43,297 nucleotides of DNA from a virus. The notes under the pieces were generated by a model. That model did no database searches, was not told the DNA's origin, and worked only from the letters and a program-made list of their open reading frames with translations. A program made the position numbers and the translations under genes. Positions within the stretch are counted from its first letter, which is position 1, and each line of letters begins with the position of its first letter. This document shows, piece after piece, positions 22,467 to 29,684 of the stretch. The DNA is taken from IMG/VR virus record IMGVR_UViG_3300042376_001060, positions 1 through 43,297 of that record; one strand, given 5' to 3'.

Positions 22467-22732
22467 GCTTCGCCCTTGGCTTTGATTCCCGCTCGTTCGG
22501 CAAGTCCACGAACAGACCCGCCACAGACCGTAACGCCCTCGTTGAATGCGTAGATTTGAGCTTCGGGGCATGACGCGAGAAGCCACTTCAGACAAGCCTT
22601 GCGATTGCGAAACTTCAGCGCGTCGCCCGTGTTTGACCAAGTGAGCACCATGCACTTGCCCGGGCCGGGCATACCGATGGTGATTCTGTGCTCGCCATTG
22701 AGAAGGTACTCGGTGTAAACAGACTGGTTCAT
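22463..22732 (-). CDS. Small protein of unknown function
   Basis: 89 residues, ATGA overlap with the upstream gene. Begins with strands (YTEYLLNGEHRITIG) and has three Cys. A GPGK segment (about 23-26) is not a full P-loop. Not recognised. Confidence 0.65.
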   Translation of the reverse strand: MNQSVYTEYLLNGEHRITIGMPGPGKCMVLTWSNTGDALKFRNRKACLKWLLASCPEAQIYAFNEGVTVCGGSVRGLAERAGIKAKGEA

Positions 22733-22977
22733 GCCGCCCTCCCTTCGATCCGAGCAAGTTCAGCCTTCGCCACCCGCAGAGCCCCGATGAGGTCCTGTGC
22801 ACATGCGGCCCCGTGCCGTGAGTAGTCCTCAAAGCACGCGACCAACTGGCCTAGAGCCCCGTAGCAGGTCAATGCCCGAGACTGCACACGGGCAATCTGA
22901 GCCGCTTCAATGGCTTCCATATCGGCCACAAGCCCCGAAAGGCCCTGCCCACGACTACGATCGTTCACGTTCCGCAT
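22729..22977 (-). CDS. Small helical protein
   Basis: 82 residues; AGGAGA upstream on the minus strand. Almost entirely Ala/Glu/Arg helix with three Cys. Not recognised. Confidence 0.65.
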   Translation of the reverse strand: MRNVNDRSRGQGLSGLVADMEAIEAAQIARVQSRALTCYGALGQLVACFEDYSRHGAACAQDLIGALRVAKAELARIEGRAA

Positions 22978-23094
22978 AGATGTCTCCTGTTGCGGTTCGG
23001 GGGCCGACCTTGCCGGGTCGGTCCCCACTTGAATCCCCCCGACGTTCGGGAGGTGAATCCCAACCGTCCGGTTGCCCGAAGGGTTGAGGGTGGG
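22978..23094 (-). promoter_or_regulatory. Intercistronic hairpin cassette 1
   Basis: After a stop-plus-ACCCACCCTC motif come three hairpins on the minus strand: CAACC-GGAC-GGTTG, CCCGA-ACG-TCGGG and CCGACC-CGGCAA-GGTCGG, then AGGAGA and the next ATG. The CCGnCC-CGGCAA-GG hairpin also occurs in cassette 3. Confidence 0.55.
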
Positions 23095-23310
23095 TCAGGC
23101 GATCGTGTCGGGGCCAAAGCGAACGCTGTGAACACGCCAGCCGCTTGCAAGGCGTTCGATTTTGGCAAGCAGCGATACCATTGACACGCTTTCCAAATCG
23201 TGCTGAACCGGCTCGCAACCCAACCCGCGAGACGCGCGAACCGAAGCGCGGTAAACGGGCCCCTTGTGTGCAGAAATCTCGTCGGCGGTCATTTGTGAGA
23301 AATCAACCAT
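23095..23310 (-). CDS. Small protein of unknown function
   Basis: 71 residues from ATG 23310; AGGAG upstream. Contains FSQMTADEISAHKGPVYRASVRASRG. Its stop lies in the repeated motif TGACCCACCCTC. Not recognised. Confidence 0.6.
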   Translation of the reverse strand: MVDFSQMTADEISAHKGPVYRASVRASRGLGCEPVQHDLESVSMVSLLAKIERLASGWRVHSVRFGPDTIA

Positions 23311-23372
23311 AGTTCCTACTCCTGAAAGGTGAATCGACGCGCGGCCCGTTGGGGTCGGGCGTCGGGGGTGGG
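23311..23372 (-). promoter_or_regulatory. Intercistronic hairpin cassette 2
   Basis: Minus strand: stop-plus-ACCCACCCCC, then CGACGC...GCGTCG with an inner CCC/GGG, then GATTCACCT and AGGAG. The G-rich + strand is GGGGGTGGGTCA. Confidence 0.5.
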
Positions 23373-23630
23373 TCAAACTGTGACGGCGGACGGATTCGGA
23401 ACCCACACGCGAGCGCCGGGTTTGACGATCAAATGTCCACTTGCGTAATTCGCAATGCTTTCCAGCGACCAATATCCGGGACACACACCCAAGCACCGGA
23501 AGCAAGATTCGGCGGGCGCGCCAAACTCTCCCGACGATCCGTCTGGATTCTCAAACTTGGCGAGAATCGTGCTTGTGGGCTTGAGCCCGTAAAGGGAGAG
23601 GGTCGAAACCTTGTGAGCGTGAATGTCCAT
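23373..23630 (-). CDS. Small beta-rich protein
   Basis: 85 residues; AGGAGA upstream. Beta-rich with CFRCLGVC (possible metal site) and a PGARVWVPNP segment. Stop within TGACCCACCCCC. Not recognised. Confidence 0.6.
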   Translation of the reverse strand: MDIHAHKVSTLSLYGLKPTSTILAKFENPDGSSGEFGAPAESCFRCLGVCPGYWSLESIANYASGHLIVKPGARVWVPNPSAVTV

Positions 23631-23717
23631 GCGTGTTCTCCTGATTCCGCCTTGCCGGGCGGGTCGAGCGGAATGCCCGACAATACCGGCCCCGTCCGCT
23701 AAGACGGGGAGGGTGGG
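23631..23717 (-). promoter_or_regulatory. Intercistronic hairpin cassette 3
   Basis: Minus strand: TAACCCACCCTC, CCCCGTC-TTAGCG-GACGGGG, then CCGCC-CGGCAA-GGCGG with the same CGGCAA loop as cassette 1, then AGGAGA. Confidence 0.55.
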
Positions 23718-23762
23718 TTAGTTGGTCTGACGAGTCCAAGTCAGGTCTTTGACGGTCAGCAT
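23718..23762 (-). CDS. Candidate 14-aa peptide
   Basis: ATG overlaps the stop of the upstream gene (TAATG) and its own TAA falls exactly in the motif that ends neighbouring genes (TAACCCACCCTC). That alignment supports it as a real, tiny cistron. Confidence 0.4.
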   Translation of the reverse strand: MLTVKDLTWTRQTN

Positions 23763-24097
23763 TAGGGCCTGCCTTCCGCCTCTTTGATTGCGATAAGAAG
23801 ACGTTTCCGAAACACATCGGTATACCACGCGGGCAGAGCGTCGCCGCTCTCGTTGCCCATGGCGAACGTCTTGCACAATTCAAGAAGACTGGAATCGGCA
23901 GCGCGATTTGGTGCGATTCGCAAATCGGCGAGCATGCCGTCAACTCTCCGATTCCCTTGCTCCCGAATAACCCGATTGATTCGGCGTGCGATGACGCGAT
24001 GCTGAGCGGCCGTCATGTCGATGAGTTCAAATTCCCGCATCCACCACACCAGCCGGTTCCCGGGCGTGTTCTCTCGCTTTTTCAATACAGGAATCAT
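23762..24097 (-). CDS. Helical protein of unknown function
   Basis: 111 residues from ATG 24097 (TAATG overlap, AAGGAGG upstream). Charged, helical, with LIDMTAAQHRVIARRINRVI and ALPAWYTDVFRKRLL. Not recognised. Confidence 0.65.
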   Translation of the reverse strand: MIPVLKKRENTPGNRLVWWMREFELIDMTAAQHRVIARRINRVIREQGNRRVDGMLADLRIAPNRAADSSLLELCKTFAMGNESGDALPAWYTDVFRKRLLIAIKEAEGRP

Positions 24098-24255
24098 TAC
24101 TTGCACCTCCTTTGGTTCCGGATGATTCGTGCGGCTTCCGCATACTCGGCGGCAAGCGGGCCGTTAGACATGGCGATGCGGTCGGCGTACTTCAAGGCGT
24201 CGTCCTCGCCGAGTTCATTAAACAGCACTTTAGCAACTTGGGCAGCGTTATTCAT
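24097..24255 (-). CDS. Small helical protein (52 aa), first leftward gene
   Basis: ATG 24255 follows AGGAGA on the minus strand, 37 bases after the leftward -10. Contains KVLFNELGEDDALKYADRIA, a two-helix pattern. First gene of the leftward operon. Not recognised. Confidence 0.6.
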   Translation of the reverse strand: MNNAAQVAKVLFNELGEDDALKYADRIAMSNGPLAAEYAEAARIIRNQRRCK

Positions 24256-24289
24256 CGTTCGTCTCCTGTGCCGGGTGACTCCCGACCCC

Positions 24290-24305
24290 ATGAGTATACC
24301 TCATC
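24290..24305. promoter_or_regulatory. Palindromic operator candidate on the leftward -10
   Basis: ATGAG-TATAC-CTCAT is an inverted repeat overlapping the leftward -10. A bound HTH dimer would block that promoter. Confidence 0.5.
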
Positions 24306-24320
24306 GGGAATAGAACGCAA
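24293..24320 (-). promoter_or_regulatory. Leftward promoter
   Basis: On the minus strand TTGCGT (24320-24315), 16-bp spacer, TATACT (24298-24293). The -10 context GGTATACT is shared with the rightward promoter at 24797. Confidence 0.55.
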
Positions 24321-24777
24321 GCGTCTTGACCAGAATTATGCTCAATCGACGATAAACCCAAGGTTCTACTGGGTGACAAGTACCGAACCATCACCACCAC
24401 CACCGTCCGATAACCAACACCACCACCACCAACGCCCTTGGGACCACGCGCGAAAGTGACTTTTCGAACGCTGTGGAATTCGATTTCGCACGACAGGCGT
24501 CCCCGAAGGGATCGGAGCTGTTTTCCTTGTCACCACTCGTCCAGACTGGCATGATCGGACGGACGGCTCACGTCAATGGGCTCAAACGTGTCCGCTCACC
24601 CCTCGCGGGGGCGTTCTCGATCCTCGATACCTTCCCGGTGAATCACCGAAAGGCGGTCGGATCGTTGCCCCCCGTTTGCGCCCACCCGTGTTCATCACCC
24701 GGGACAAGCGGCCTGCCTATGTTCGCGCGGGCACCGGACGGGAGAGCGTGACGCCCCAACGCTGCACGGGTGGATAG
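24306..24777. other. Gene-poor control region
   Basis: No convincing gene. It holds two CAC-triplet runs (24390-24402, 24417-24430) enclosed by inverted CCCAAGG (24358-24364) and CCTTGGG (24436-24442), a CCCC-TCGC-GGGG hairpin near 24600, and three copies of CGGACGG near 24550, 24735 and 24790. Sitting directly before the terminase genes, it is a candidate packaging (pac/cos) site. ORFs here (for example 24473-24751) look like chance. Confidence 0.4.
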
Positions 24778-24805
24778 TACCACCGAATCGGACGGGTGGT
24801 ATACT
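24778..24805 (+). promoter_or_regulatory. Rightward late promoter with inverted repeat
   Basis: Extended -10 TGG-TATACT (24797-24805). TACCACC (24778-24784) and GGTGGTA (24795-24801) form an inverted repeat reaching into the -10, a likely operator. Predicted +1 is about 24812, the A of the first gene's ATG. Confidence 0.6.
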
Positions 24806-24811
24806 AACCGC

Positions 24812-25234
24812 ATGGTTACTGATGGGAAGGGCGAAATCCCGCCGGGAGGGGCAGGGTCCGTACTCGGGGACCACTGGGACCCCACCAACCCCAGAGACGT
24901 TGCCATGATTACCCGGCACGCCCGGGAGAGGCCCAAGGCGTTCGCCACGGCAGGCCCCGAGGCTGAGGCCGTGGCGGTCGAGATGATGCGTCTGAGTGCC
25001 AAGCACGCCAAGGAGGCGAGCGGGGCGGCCGTGACCATCGAGGACCATTTGGACGTGGGCAAGCTCGCCGCCGCGTCTGGGAAGCTGGCAATCGACGTGC
25101 GAAGGGTGAAGCAGGCGGATGACCACCACGAGGACGATCTGAAGGTGGCACAGGACAACGCCAAGTCCAACGCCCTTTCCGCGCTTGCAGCGGTCGGAAA
25201 AACGTATCTGGGGCTCAACCCGGGGAAGGTGTGA
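24812..25234 (+). CDS. Terminase small subunit candidate
   Basis: 140 residues from ATG 24812, which coincides with the predicted +1 (possible leaderless message). It has a DHWDPTNPRDVAMI start and long Ala/Lys-rich helices with KLAIDVRRVKQADDHHEDD, a charged pattern I associate with small proteins next to TerL. Location two genes before the large terminase supports a DNA-recognition subunit, but no HTH is obvious. Confidence 0.5.
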   Translation: MVTDGKGEIPPGGAGSVLGDHWDPTNPRDVAMITRHARERPKAFATAGPEAEAVAVEMMRLSAKHAKEASGAAVTIEDHLDVGKLAAASGKLAIDVRRVKQADDHHEDDLKVAQDNAKSNALSALAAVGKTYLGLNPGKV

Positions 25235-25440
25235 ACGTGAACGACTCCCACGAACTACCGCCCCGGTGCCGTTGCGGGGCCAAGATCCCGCCCCGGTTCG
25301 TCATGTGCGACGACTGTTTCCGCAAGGGTGGGCCGCCCCTCCCGCCCGACCGCTACAACAGTCGGCCCGACAAGGACACGCGCACACTGTTGCCCGGCGA
25401 AGGCAAGCACCGTTACGGGGTGACGCCGCCCAATGACTGA
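25231..25440 (+). CDS. Small zinc-ribbon protein
   Basis: 69 residues from GTG (GTGA overlap). CRCG (about 13-16) and CDDC (26-29) form a ribbon; the rest is Pro/Arg-rich and unstructured. Could contact DNA near the packaging site. Not recognised. Confidence 0.6.
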   Translation: MNVNDSHELPPRCRCGAKIPPRFVMCDDCFRKGGPPLPPDRYNSRPDKDTRTLLPGEGKHRYGVTPPND

Positions 25441-25456
25441 CCCGAAAGGACCGACT

Positions 25457-25711
25457 ATGGATCGTTGGAGAGGATGCGTGGCCGACTATATCGACCTGCG
25501 GTACGTTGCCGCTAACCCGACCGAAAGGCTGGTGGCGCGTGAAGCGTCCTACCAGCTTCGTTTCGGCAGGGTGATGGACCTTCCGCCCAAGGTTCGTGCC
25601 TGCCTGCGCCGGATGGACAAAAAGAAAGCGACGCGCCGCATGTTCGCCCGGGCTGCTGAGGCGATGATCGTGTCGGCGGCCAAGGCGGTAGCGAAGTACG
25701 AATATGCCTGA
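25457..25711 (+). CDS. Small basic helical protein upstream of TerL
   Basis: 84 residues from ATG 25457, preferred because GAAAGGA lies 8 bases upstream; ATG 25433 is in frame but has no ribosome binding site. Strongly basic and helical (RLVAREASYQLRFGR, ACLRRMDKKKATRR). It overlaps the TerL start by 8 bases and is an alternative candidate for a terminase small subunit. Confidence 0.6.
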   Translation: MDRWRGCVADYIDLRYVAANPTERLVAREASYQLRFGRVMDLPPKVRACLRRMDKKKATRRMFARAAEAMIVSAAKAVAKYEYA

Positions 25712-27146
25712 CCCCCTCGCACCCGAGTCCCGCCCCTTCACCGTCACGCCCGGTAGTCCCGCCGAACGGCTCATGTACTGCCGGGATCTTGTCATCATGG
25801 CCGACGGGCCGACCGGCTCAGGTAAGACACGTCCGGCGCTTGAGAAGGCGTATTTCTGTGCGTCACACTGGCCCGGTACCCGCGTCCTGCTTCTCCGCAA
25901 GGCCAAGGCACACGCCGCCACCACGATTATGACGACGTGGGAAACGCAGGTGTGTCCCGAAGGCGACCCCGCCGCCAAACTCCAAGCCCGCAACTACAAG
26001 AGCCCGGCGTACTGCTTCCCGAACGGATCTGTCGTGGCCGTGGACGGCATGTACGACGGCTCGGGGTATAACCAAGCGGTGATGGGCACCGAGTGGGACA
26101 TCATCATTCCGGACGAGGGGACGCAGTACAGCGAAGACGACGCCATGCGGCTGATCGGGCGATTGAACCGCATCGCACCCACGCCGGAGCGGATCCCGTT
26201 CAACCAGATCATTTTCCCGTGCAACCCGGACGCCCCGCGTCACTGGCTCTGGCAATGGCACCTGACCGGCAAGCTCACCCGCATCCCCTCGCGGCTGGAA
26301 GACAACCCGGTGTTCTACGACGGCACCGACTGGACCCCGCAGGGCCTGAAATACCTCGCCACGGTAGACAAGTACACCGGCGTCATGCGGGAGCGGAACC
26401 GCTTCGGGCGGTGGGTTGGTGCGGAGGGCATGGTATTTGAGGACTGGCGGGAAGACATCCACGTTATCGACGAGATGCCCCCGGGCTCCCATCGGTGGTG
26501 GCGAGTGCGGGGGATTGACTTCGGGTACACGAATCAGGCCGTATGCCACTGGTGGGCGGTGGATGAGAAGCGGCGGATCTACCTCGAACGCCAGTTGATC
26601 CGTTGCAAGACCGACGCGGTGGAGTTCGCTCGGGAAATCATCGCCAACACGCCTGAGCCCGGCCTGATCTACCGCACGGTCGCCGACTACGCGGACGCCG
26701 GGGCACGGGCGATTATGACGCGGTGCGGGGTGCCAACGGTGGGCTGTGAGAAGCCTACGAGCCTGATGGACTGGCCCCTGCATCTTGGCTGCATGATGCG
26801 GCGACTAGCCCCGGGTCCGGACGGGCCAAGCCTGTTCGTGCTGCGTAACTCGGTGCTTGACAGGGACCCAAGGATACCGGCGGGGCACCCGGTAGGGCTG
26901 GTTGAGGAGATGCCGGGCTACGTGTGGGATCCGCCCAAGGAGGGCCGGGCACCCAAGGAGAAGCCGGTAGACATTCACAACCACTCGATCGACGCGGCAC
27001 TCTATTCCATCCGGTTCATTGACGCGAACCTCCCGGCCGGTTCCTTGCCCCCGGAAGCGAAGGTGGTGAACCCGCACGCCTACGACGATTCGAGGGAGCG
27101 GAAGGCGACGACGTGGGTTTCGAAGCGATTTGGGGGGCGGCGATAA
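25704..27146 (+). CDS. terL: Terminase large subunit
   Basis: 480 residues. ATPase: Walker A GPTGSGKT (35-42), Walker B DIIIPDE (132-138) with catalytic Glu138, and coupling motif FPCNP (171-175). The RNase-H-like nuclease follows: GIDFG (Asp272), VADYAD (Asp328) and HSIDAALY (Asp430), the three metal-binding acids. It translocates DNA into procapsids through the portal and cuts concatemers. Portal gene next downstream, as usual. Confidence 0.93.
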   Translation: MPDPLAPESRPFTVTPGSPAERLMYCRDLVIMADGPTGSGKTRPALEKAYFCASHWPGTRVLLLRKAKAHAATTIMTTWETQVCPEGDPAAKLQARNYKSPAYCFPNGSVVAVDGMYDGSGYNQAVMGTEWDIIIPDEGTQYSEDDAMRLIGRLNRIAPTPERIPFNQIIFPCNPDAPRHWLWQWHLTGKLTRIPSRLEDNPVFYDGTDWTPQGLKYLATVDKYTGVMRERNRFGRWVGAEGMVFEDWREDIHVIDEMPPGSHRWWRVRGIDFGYTNQAVCHWWAVDEKRRIYLERQLIRCKTDAVEFAREIIANTPEPGLIYRTVADYADAGARAIMTRCGVPTVGCEKPTSLMDWPLHLGCMMRRLAPGPDGPSLFVLRNSVLDRDPRIPAGHPVGLVEEMPGYVWDPPKEGRAPKEKPVDIHNHSIDAALYSIRFIDANLPAGSLPPEAKVVNPHAYDDSRERKATTWVSKRFGGRR

Positions 27147-27152
27147 TTGATA

Positions 27153-27182
27153 TTGACTTCTCATTCTCAATAGGGGTACAAT
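27153..27182 (+). promoter_or_regulatory. Promoter overlapping the portal start
   Basis: TTGACT (27153-27158), 18-bp spacer, TACAAT (27177-27182). It lies in an AT-rich patch in otherwise GC-rich DNA. The -10 includes the portal ATG at 27181, so its own transcript would start near the in-frame GTG at 27190. Confidence 0.5.
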
Positions 27183-29019
27183 GGGCATCGTGATCGACAC
27201 CGGCATACCCGTCGAGCGCATGGAACCGCCCGCAATGGTGGAGGCGGTCGATCCGAACGAATGGACCGAGGATCGTTGGGGTTCTGAGTCCCGCGCTGGT
27301 GCCGAAGTCACCCGGCAGATCATGGAGAAGTCTCGGCCCCGTATCGAGTTGTTCGGCAACGGGCACCGATCGGGCTGGCCCGAGCACCCCGACGACCTCA
27401 ACAACTACCCGCTGAAGTTTATGAATATGTGGCTGGCCCGGCACGCATCGGGTACGCCGCGTGTTCGTACGCAGTCGTTCCGGGGTCCGGCCCTTGGGCC
27501 TATTGCCGAGGCGATCAAGGATTTCAGCAACGCATGGGCGGTGGAAGCGAAGTTTGGGGACACGAACCGGAAACTGTGCTGGGATGGGGCGATGGACTTC
27601 GGGGTGTGTTGCTACACGCTGGAGCCGTATGAGGACCCGCAGGGTGCCCAGTACCTTCGGCAACTTGGGTTTGAGGCCGACGACGTGGCCGACCGGCTGA
27701 AGTGCTATCAGGTCATCCCGAACCGCTACGTGCAGGATTCCCGCACGCTGGACCCGGACCTGTGCGAGTGGGCGGGTCACTTTGAGGTCTACACGGTCGA
27801 GGACGCGAAGGCGATGCTTGCCGAGTACGGCGCGACGCCCGAAGAGGTCGAGGCTGTGGGCCAACTGGCGGGCGGTGCGGCGGACGAGCTTCGGCAGGAC
27901 ATCAACGCCTATATCGGCGAGCGGGTGGACAGTGACGAGGTGGTAATCCTGCACGCTTGGCGTCGGCGGACGAAGAAGATGTATTTCCTTGGGGTTCGCT
28001 CCACCACGGACGCAGCCCCGAAGCTCCTGACCAATCCGATTGACTACCACGGGCCGGAGAACGGCCCCTACGTCGTGATGGGTGTTCGGTGGGTCCGGGG
28101 CTCGGGCTTGCCCGTGTCGCCCCTTGCGGCCACGGATAAGACGCTGGAAGAGAGCAACGCCCACCGGGGCCAGATGCGGGACGACGCTCGGTCGGCGAAA
28201 CAGCTTGTCCGGGTCAACAACCAGTCCGACGCGGACACGATCAACAACTCCCCGAACGCTTCGGCGGTGGTCATTGGCGACGATTCGCCGAACTCTGGCG
28301 ACGTTATCAAGGTTGGCGGGGTAAACGAAGAGAACGTGGTCGCATCCCAGATGTGCGACCGCGAACTGGACGCGATCACGGGCATCTCGGCAGCGGCACA
28401 GGGCGAGCTTGGCAAGTCGAGCAACGCCACGGAGGTAGCCGAGTCTTCGTCCCGCCAGAACATGCGGGAGGAGACCGAAAAGCAGATGTGGCGGTCGCGT
28501 CTGGCCGAGTGTTTCCGCCGCGTCACGTGGTATTTCATCAACACCCCGACGATGCGGCAGCACATTACCTCGATTGACCCGAAGACGGGCGAGAAGCGGA
28601 ACCGGCTGGCGATTGGTGGCGAGCAGGGCAACGGCATCGAGGTTGAAGACCTTGGCATCGACATCATTCCGTACTCGCACGAGTTCGTGAATGAACAACA
28701 GATGCGGGACAACTTCCAGCGGATGGGCGAATCGCTGGTGATGAAGCTCCAGCTTGCCCAACAGTTCCCGGTCGGGATCAACTACGCCGAATGGTGGAGG
28801 CGTGAGAACGACATGATGAACTACGGGGACGGCGTTGGCGATATTGTGGACTGGGCGGCGATCACGCAGCAGGCGATGGTGGCACAGCAGGTCATGGCGA
28901 TGGCGGCGGCTACCCCCGAGGGTGGCGGCGAGCCGAAGCAGAAGCCCGCCGCCGACGTGACGCAGCAGACCCGTAGCGGCGCGGCCCAGCTTGGGGCGCA
29001 AAACCGGAGGGCCGGATGA
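27181..29019 (+). CDS. Portal protein
   Basis: 612 residues, the size of short-tailed-phage portals. Position right after TerL and the region ATDKTLEESNAHRGQMRDDARSAK followed by helical SRQNMREETEKQMWRSRLAECFRR fit the portal wing and stem; the C-terminus is Gln/Ala-rich and probably disordered. Twelve copies would form the DNA channel at one capsid vertex. AGGGG lies 4 bases before ATG 27181, a short spacing. Confidence 0.8.
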   Translation: MGIVIDTGIPVERMEPPAMVEAVDPNEWTEDRWGSESRAGAEVTRQIMEKSRPRIELFGNGHRSGWPEHPDDLNNYPLKFMNMWLARHASGTPRVRTQSFRGPALGPIAEAIKDFSNAWAVEAKFGDTNRKLCWDGAMDFGVCCYTLEPYEDPQGAQYLRQLGFEADDVADRLKCYQVIPNRYVQDSRTLDPDLCEWAGHFEVYTVEDAKAMLAEYGATPEEVEAVGQLAGGAADELRQDINAYIGERVDSDEVVILHAWRRRTKKMYFLGVRSTTDAAPKLLTNPIDYHGPENGPYVVMGVRWVRGSGLPVSPLAATDKTLEESNAHRGQMRDDARSAKQLVRVNNQSDADTINNSPNASAVVIGDDSPNSGDVIKVGGVNEENVVASQMCDRELDAITGISAAAQGELGKSSNATEVAESSSRQNMREETEKQMWRSRLAECFRRVTWYFINTPTMRQHITSIDPKTGEKRNRLAIGGEQGNGIEVEDLGIDIIPYSHEFVNEQQMRDNFQRMGESLVMKLQLAQQFPVGINYAEWWRRENDMMNYGDGVGDIVDWAAITQQAMVAQQVMAMAAATPEGGGEPKQKPAADVTQQTRSGAAQLGAQNRRAG

Positions 29020-29360
29020 AAAAGGACTGCCCCGAATGCGGTTTTGCGAAAGACAGCCCGGGTTGCCGCGCGATGCACTCGAAAGAGTCCGGCGCAATCA
29101 TGGGCGTGGTCTACGGCAAGGCACACGAAAAGATCGACGAACGGCAGGCGGTTCGGCACACCGGCGTCGGCCCGCTCCCCGTTTCCGCCCAGCTTGGGGC
29201 GATCCACGACAAAGAGAAGTACGGATTTACGACGTTCAAGGGCCACAAAGTACGGGATCTTGGGAACGGCTACTATGCAACGCCGAAGGGTCTTCCCGTG
29301 ATTCACGATGAGCGGTCCCGCAAGCACTTTGGAGAAATGTTCAATGCCCACACTGACTGA
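29016..29360 (+). CDS. Small protein with zinc-binding N-terminus
   Basis: 114 residues, ATGA overlap. CPECG...CR near the start suggests one metal site; the rest is beta-rich with a GFTTFKGHKVRDLGNGYYAT hairpin. Located between portal and scaffold-like genes, so probably a head-assembly or minor virion protein. Not recognised. Confidence 0.65.
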   Translation: MKKDCPECGFAKDSPGCRAMHSKESGAIMGVVYGKAHEKIDERQAVRHTGVGPLPVSAQLGAIHDKEKYGFTTFKGHKVRDLGNGYYATPKGLPVIHDERSRKHFGEMFNAHTD

Positions 29361-29676
29361 GGAGCCCGTGACCACGAAGGCAACGCCCGCGCCGAAGCTG
29401 GCCGGCCCCGAGTGGGTCAAGGTCTACAGCAAGGACACCAAGCCCGATCCGCTGGTGCCGGTGGATGGGATCGTCGTGGGGCGTGGTACGTCGCTGGTGA
29501 TGAACAAGATGGTTCCGGTGTTGCATGTCAGCACGTTCTCCAGCTACGAGCAGCAGAACACTGGCAAACAGCCCGTGGTTCTGGTTCGTGACCTCCCGGT
29601 GGTGGACAAGTGGACCCCTGTGAAGCCGACGGAAGTGGCGTGGCCCTTTGCTCAGTTTGCTATGATTGTCAAGTGA
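29344..29676 (+). CDS. Small head-region protein of unknown function
   Basis: 110 residues; ATG 29344 has GGAGAA upstream and overlaps the previous gene by 17 bases. Beta-rich with VPVDGIVVGRG and a Pro-rich N-terminus. Its last codons contain the candidate promoter for the scaffold/capsid pair. Confidence 0.65.
   Translation: MPTLTEEPVTTKATPAPKLAGPEWVKVYSKDTKPDPLVPVDGIVVGRGTSLVMNKMVPVLHVSTFSSYEQQNTGKQPVVLVRDLPVVDKWTPVKPTEVAWPFAQFAMIVK
29658..29666 (+). promoter_or_regulatory. Extended -10 promoter before scaffold and capsid
   Basis: TGC followed by TATGAT, the same form as the replication promoter at 14846. Predicted +1 near 29673, in front of GAGGA and ATG 29685. No clear -35. Confidence 0.4.
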
Positions 29677-29684
29677 GGACCTGA

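Noticed and set aside
22463-22732. GPGK segment as a P-loop
   Set aside because: Lacks the following Ser/Thr and the surrounding strand-helix pattern.
24473-24751. 92-aa ORF in the control region
   Set aside because: No ribosome binding site or convincing protein character, and it lies over the candidate packaging/operator DNA.
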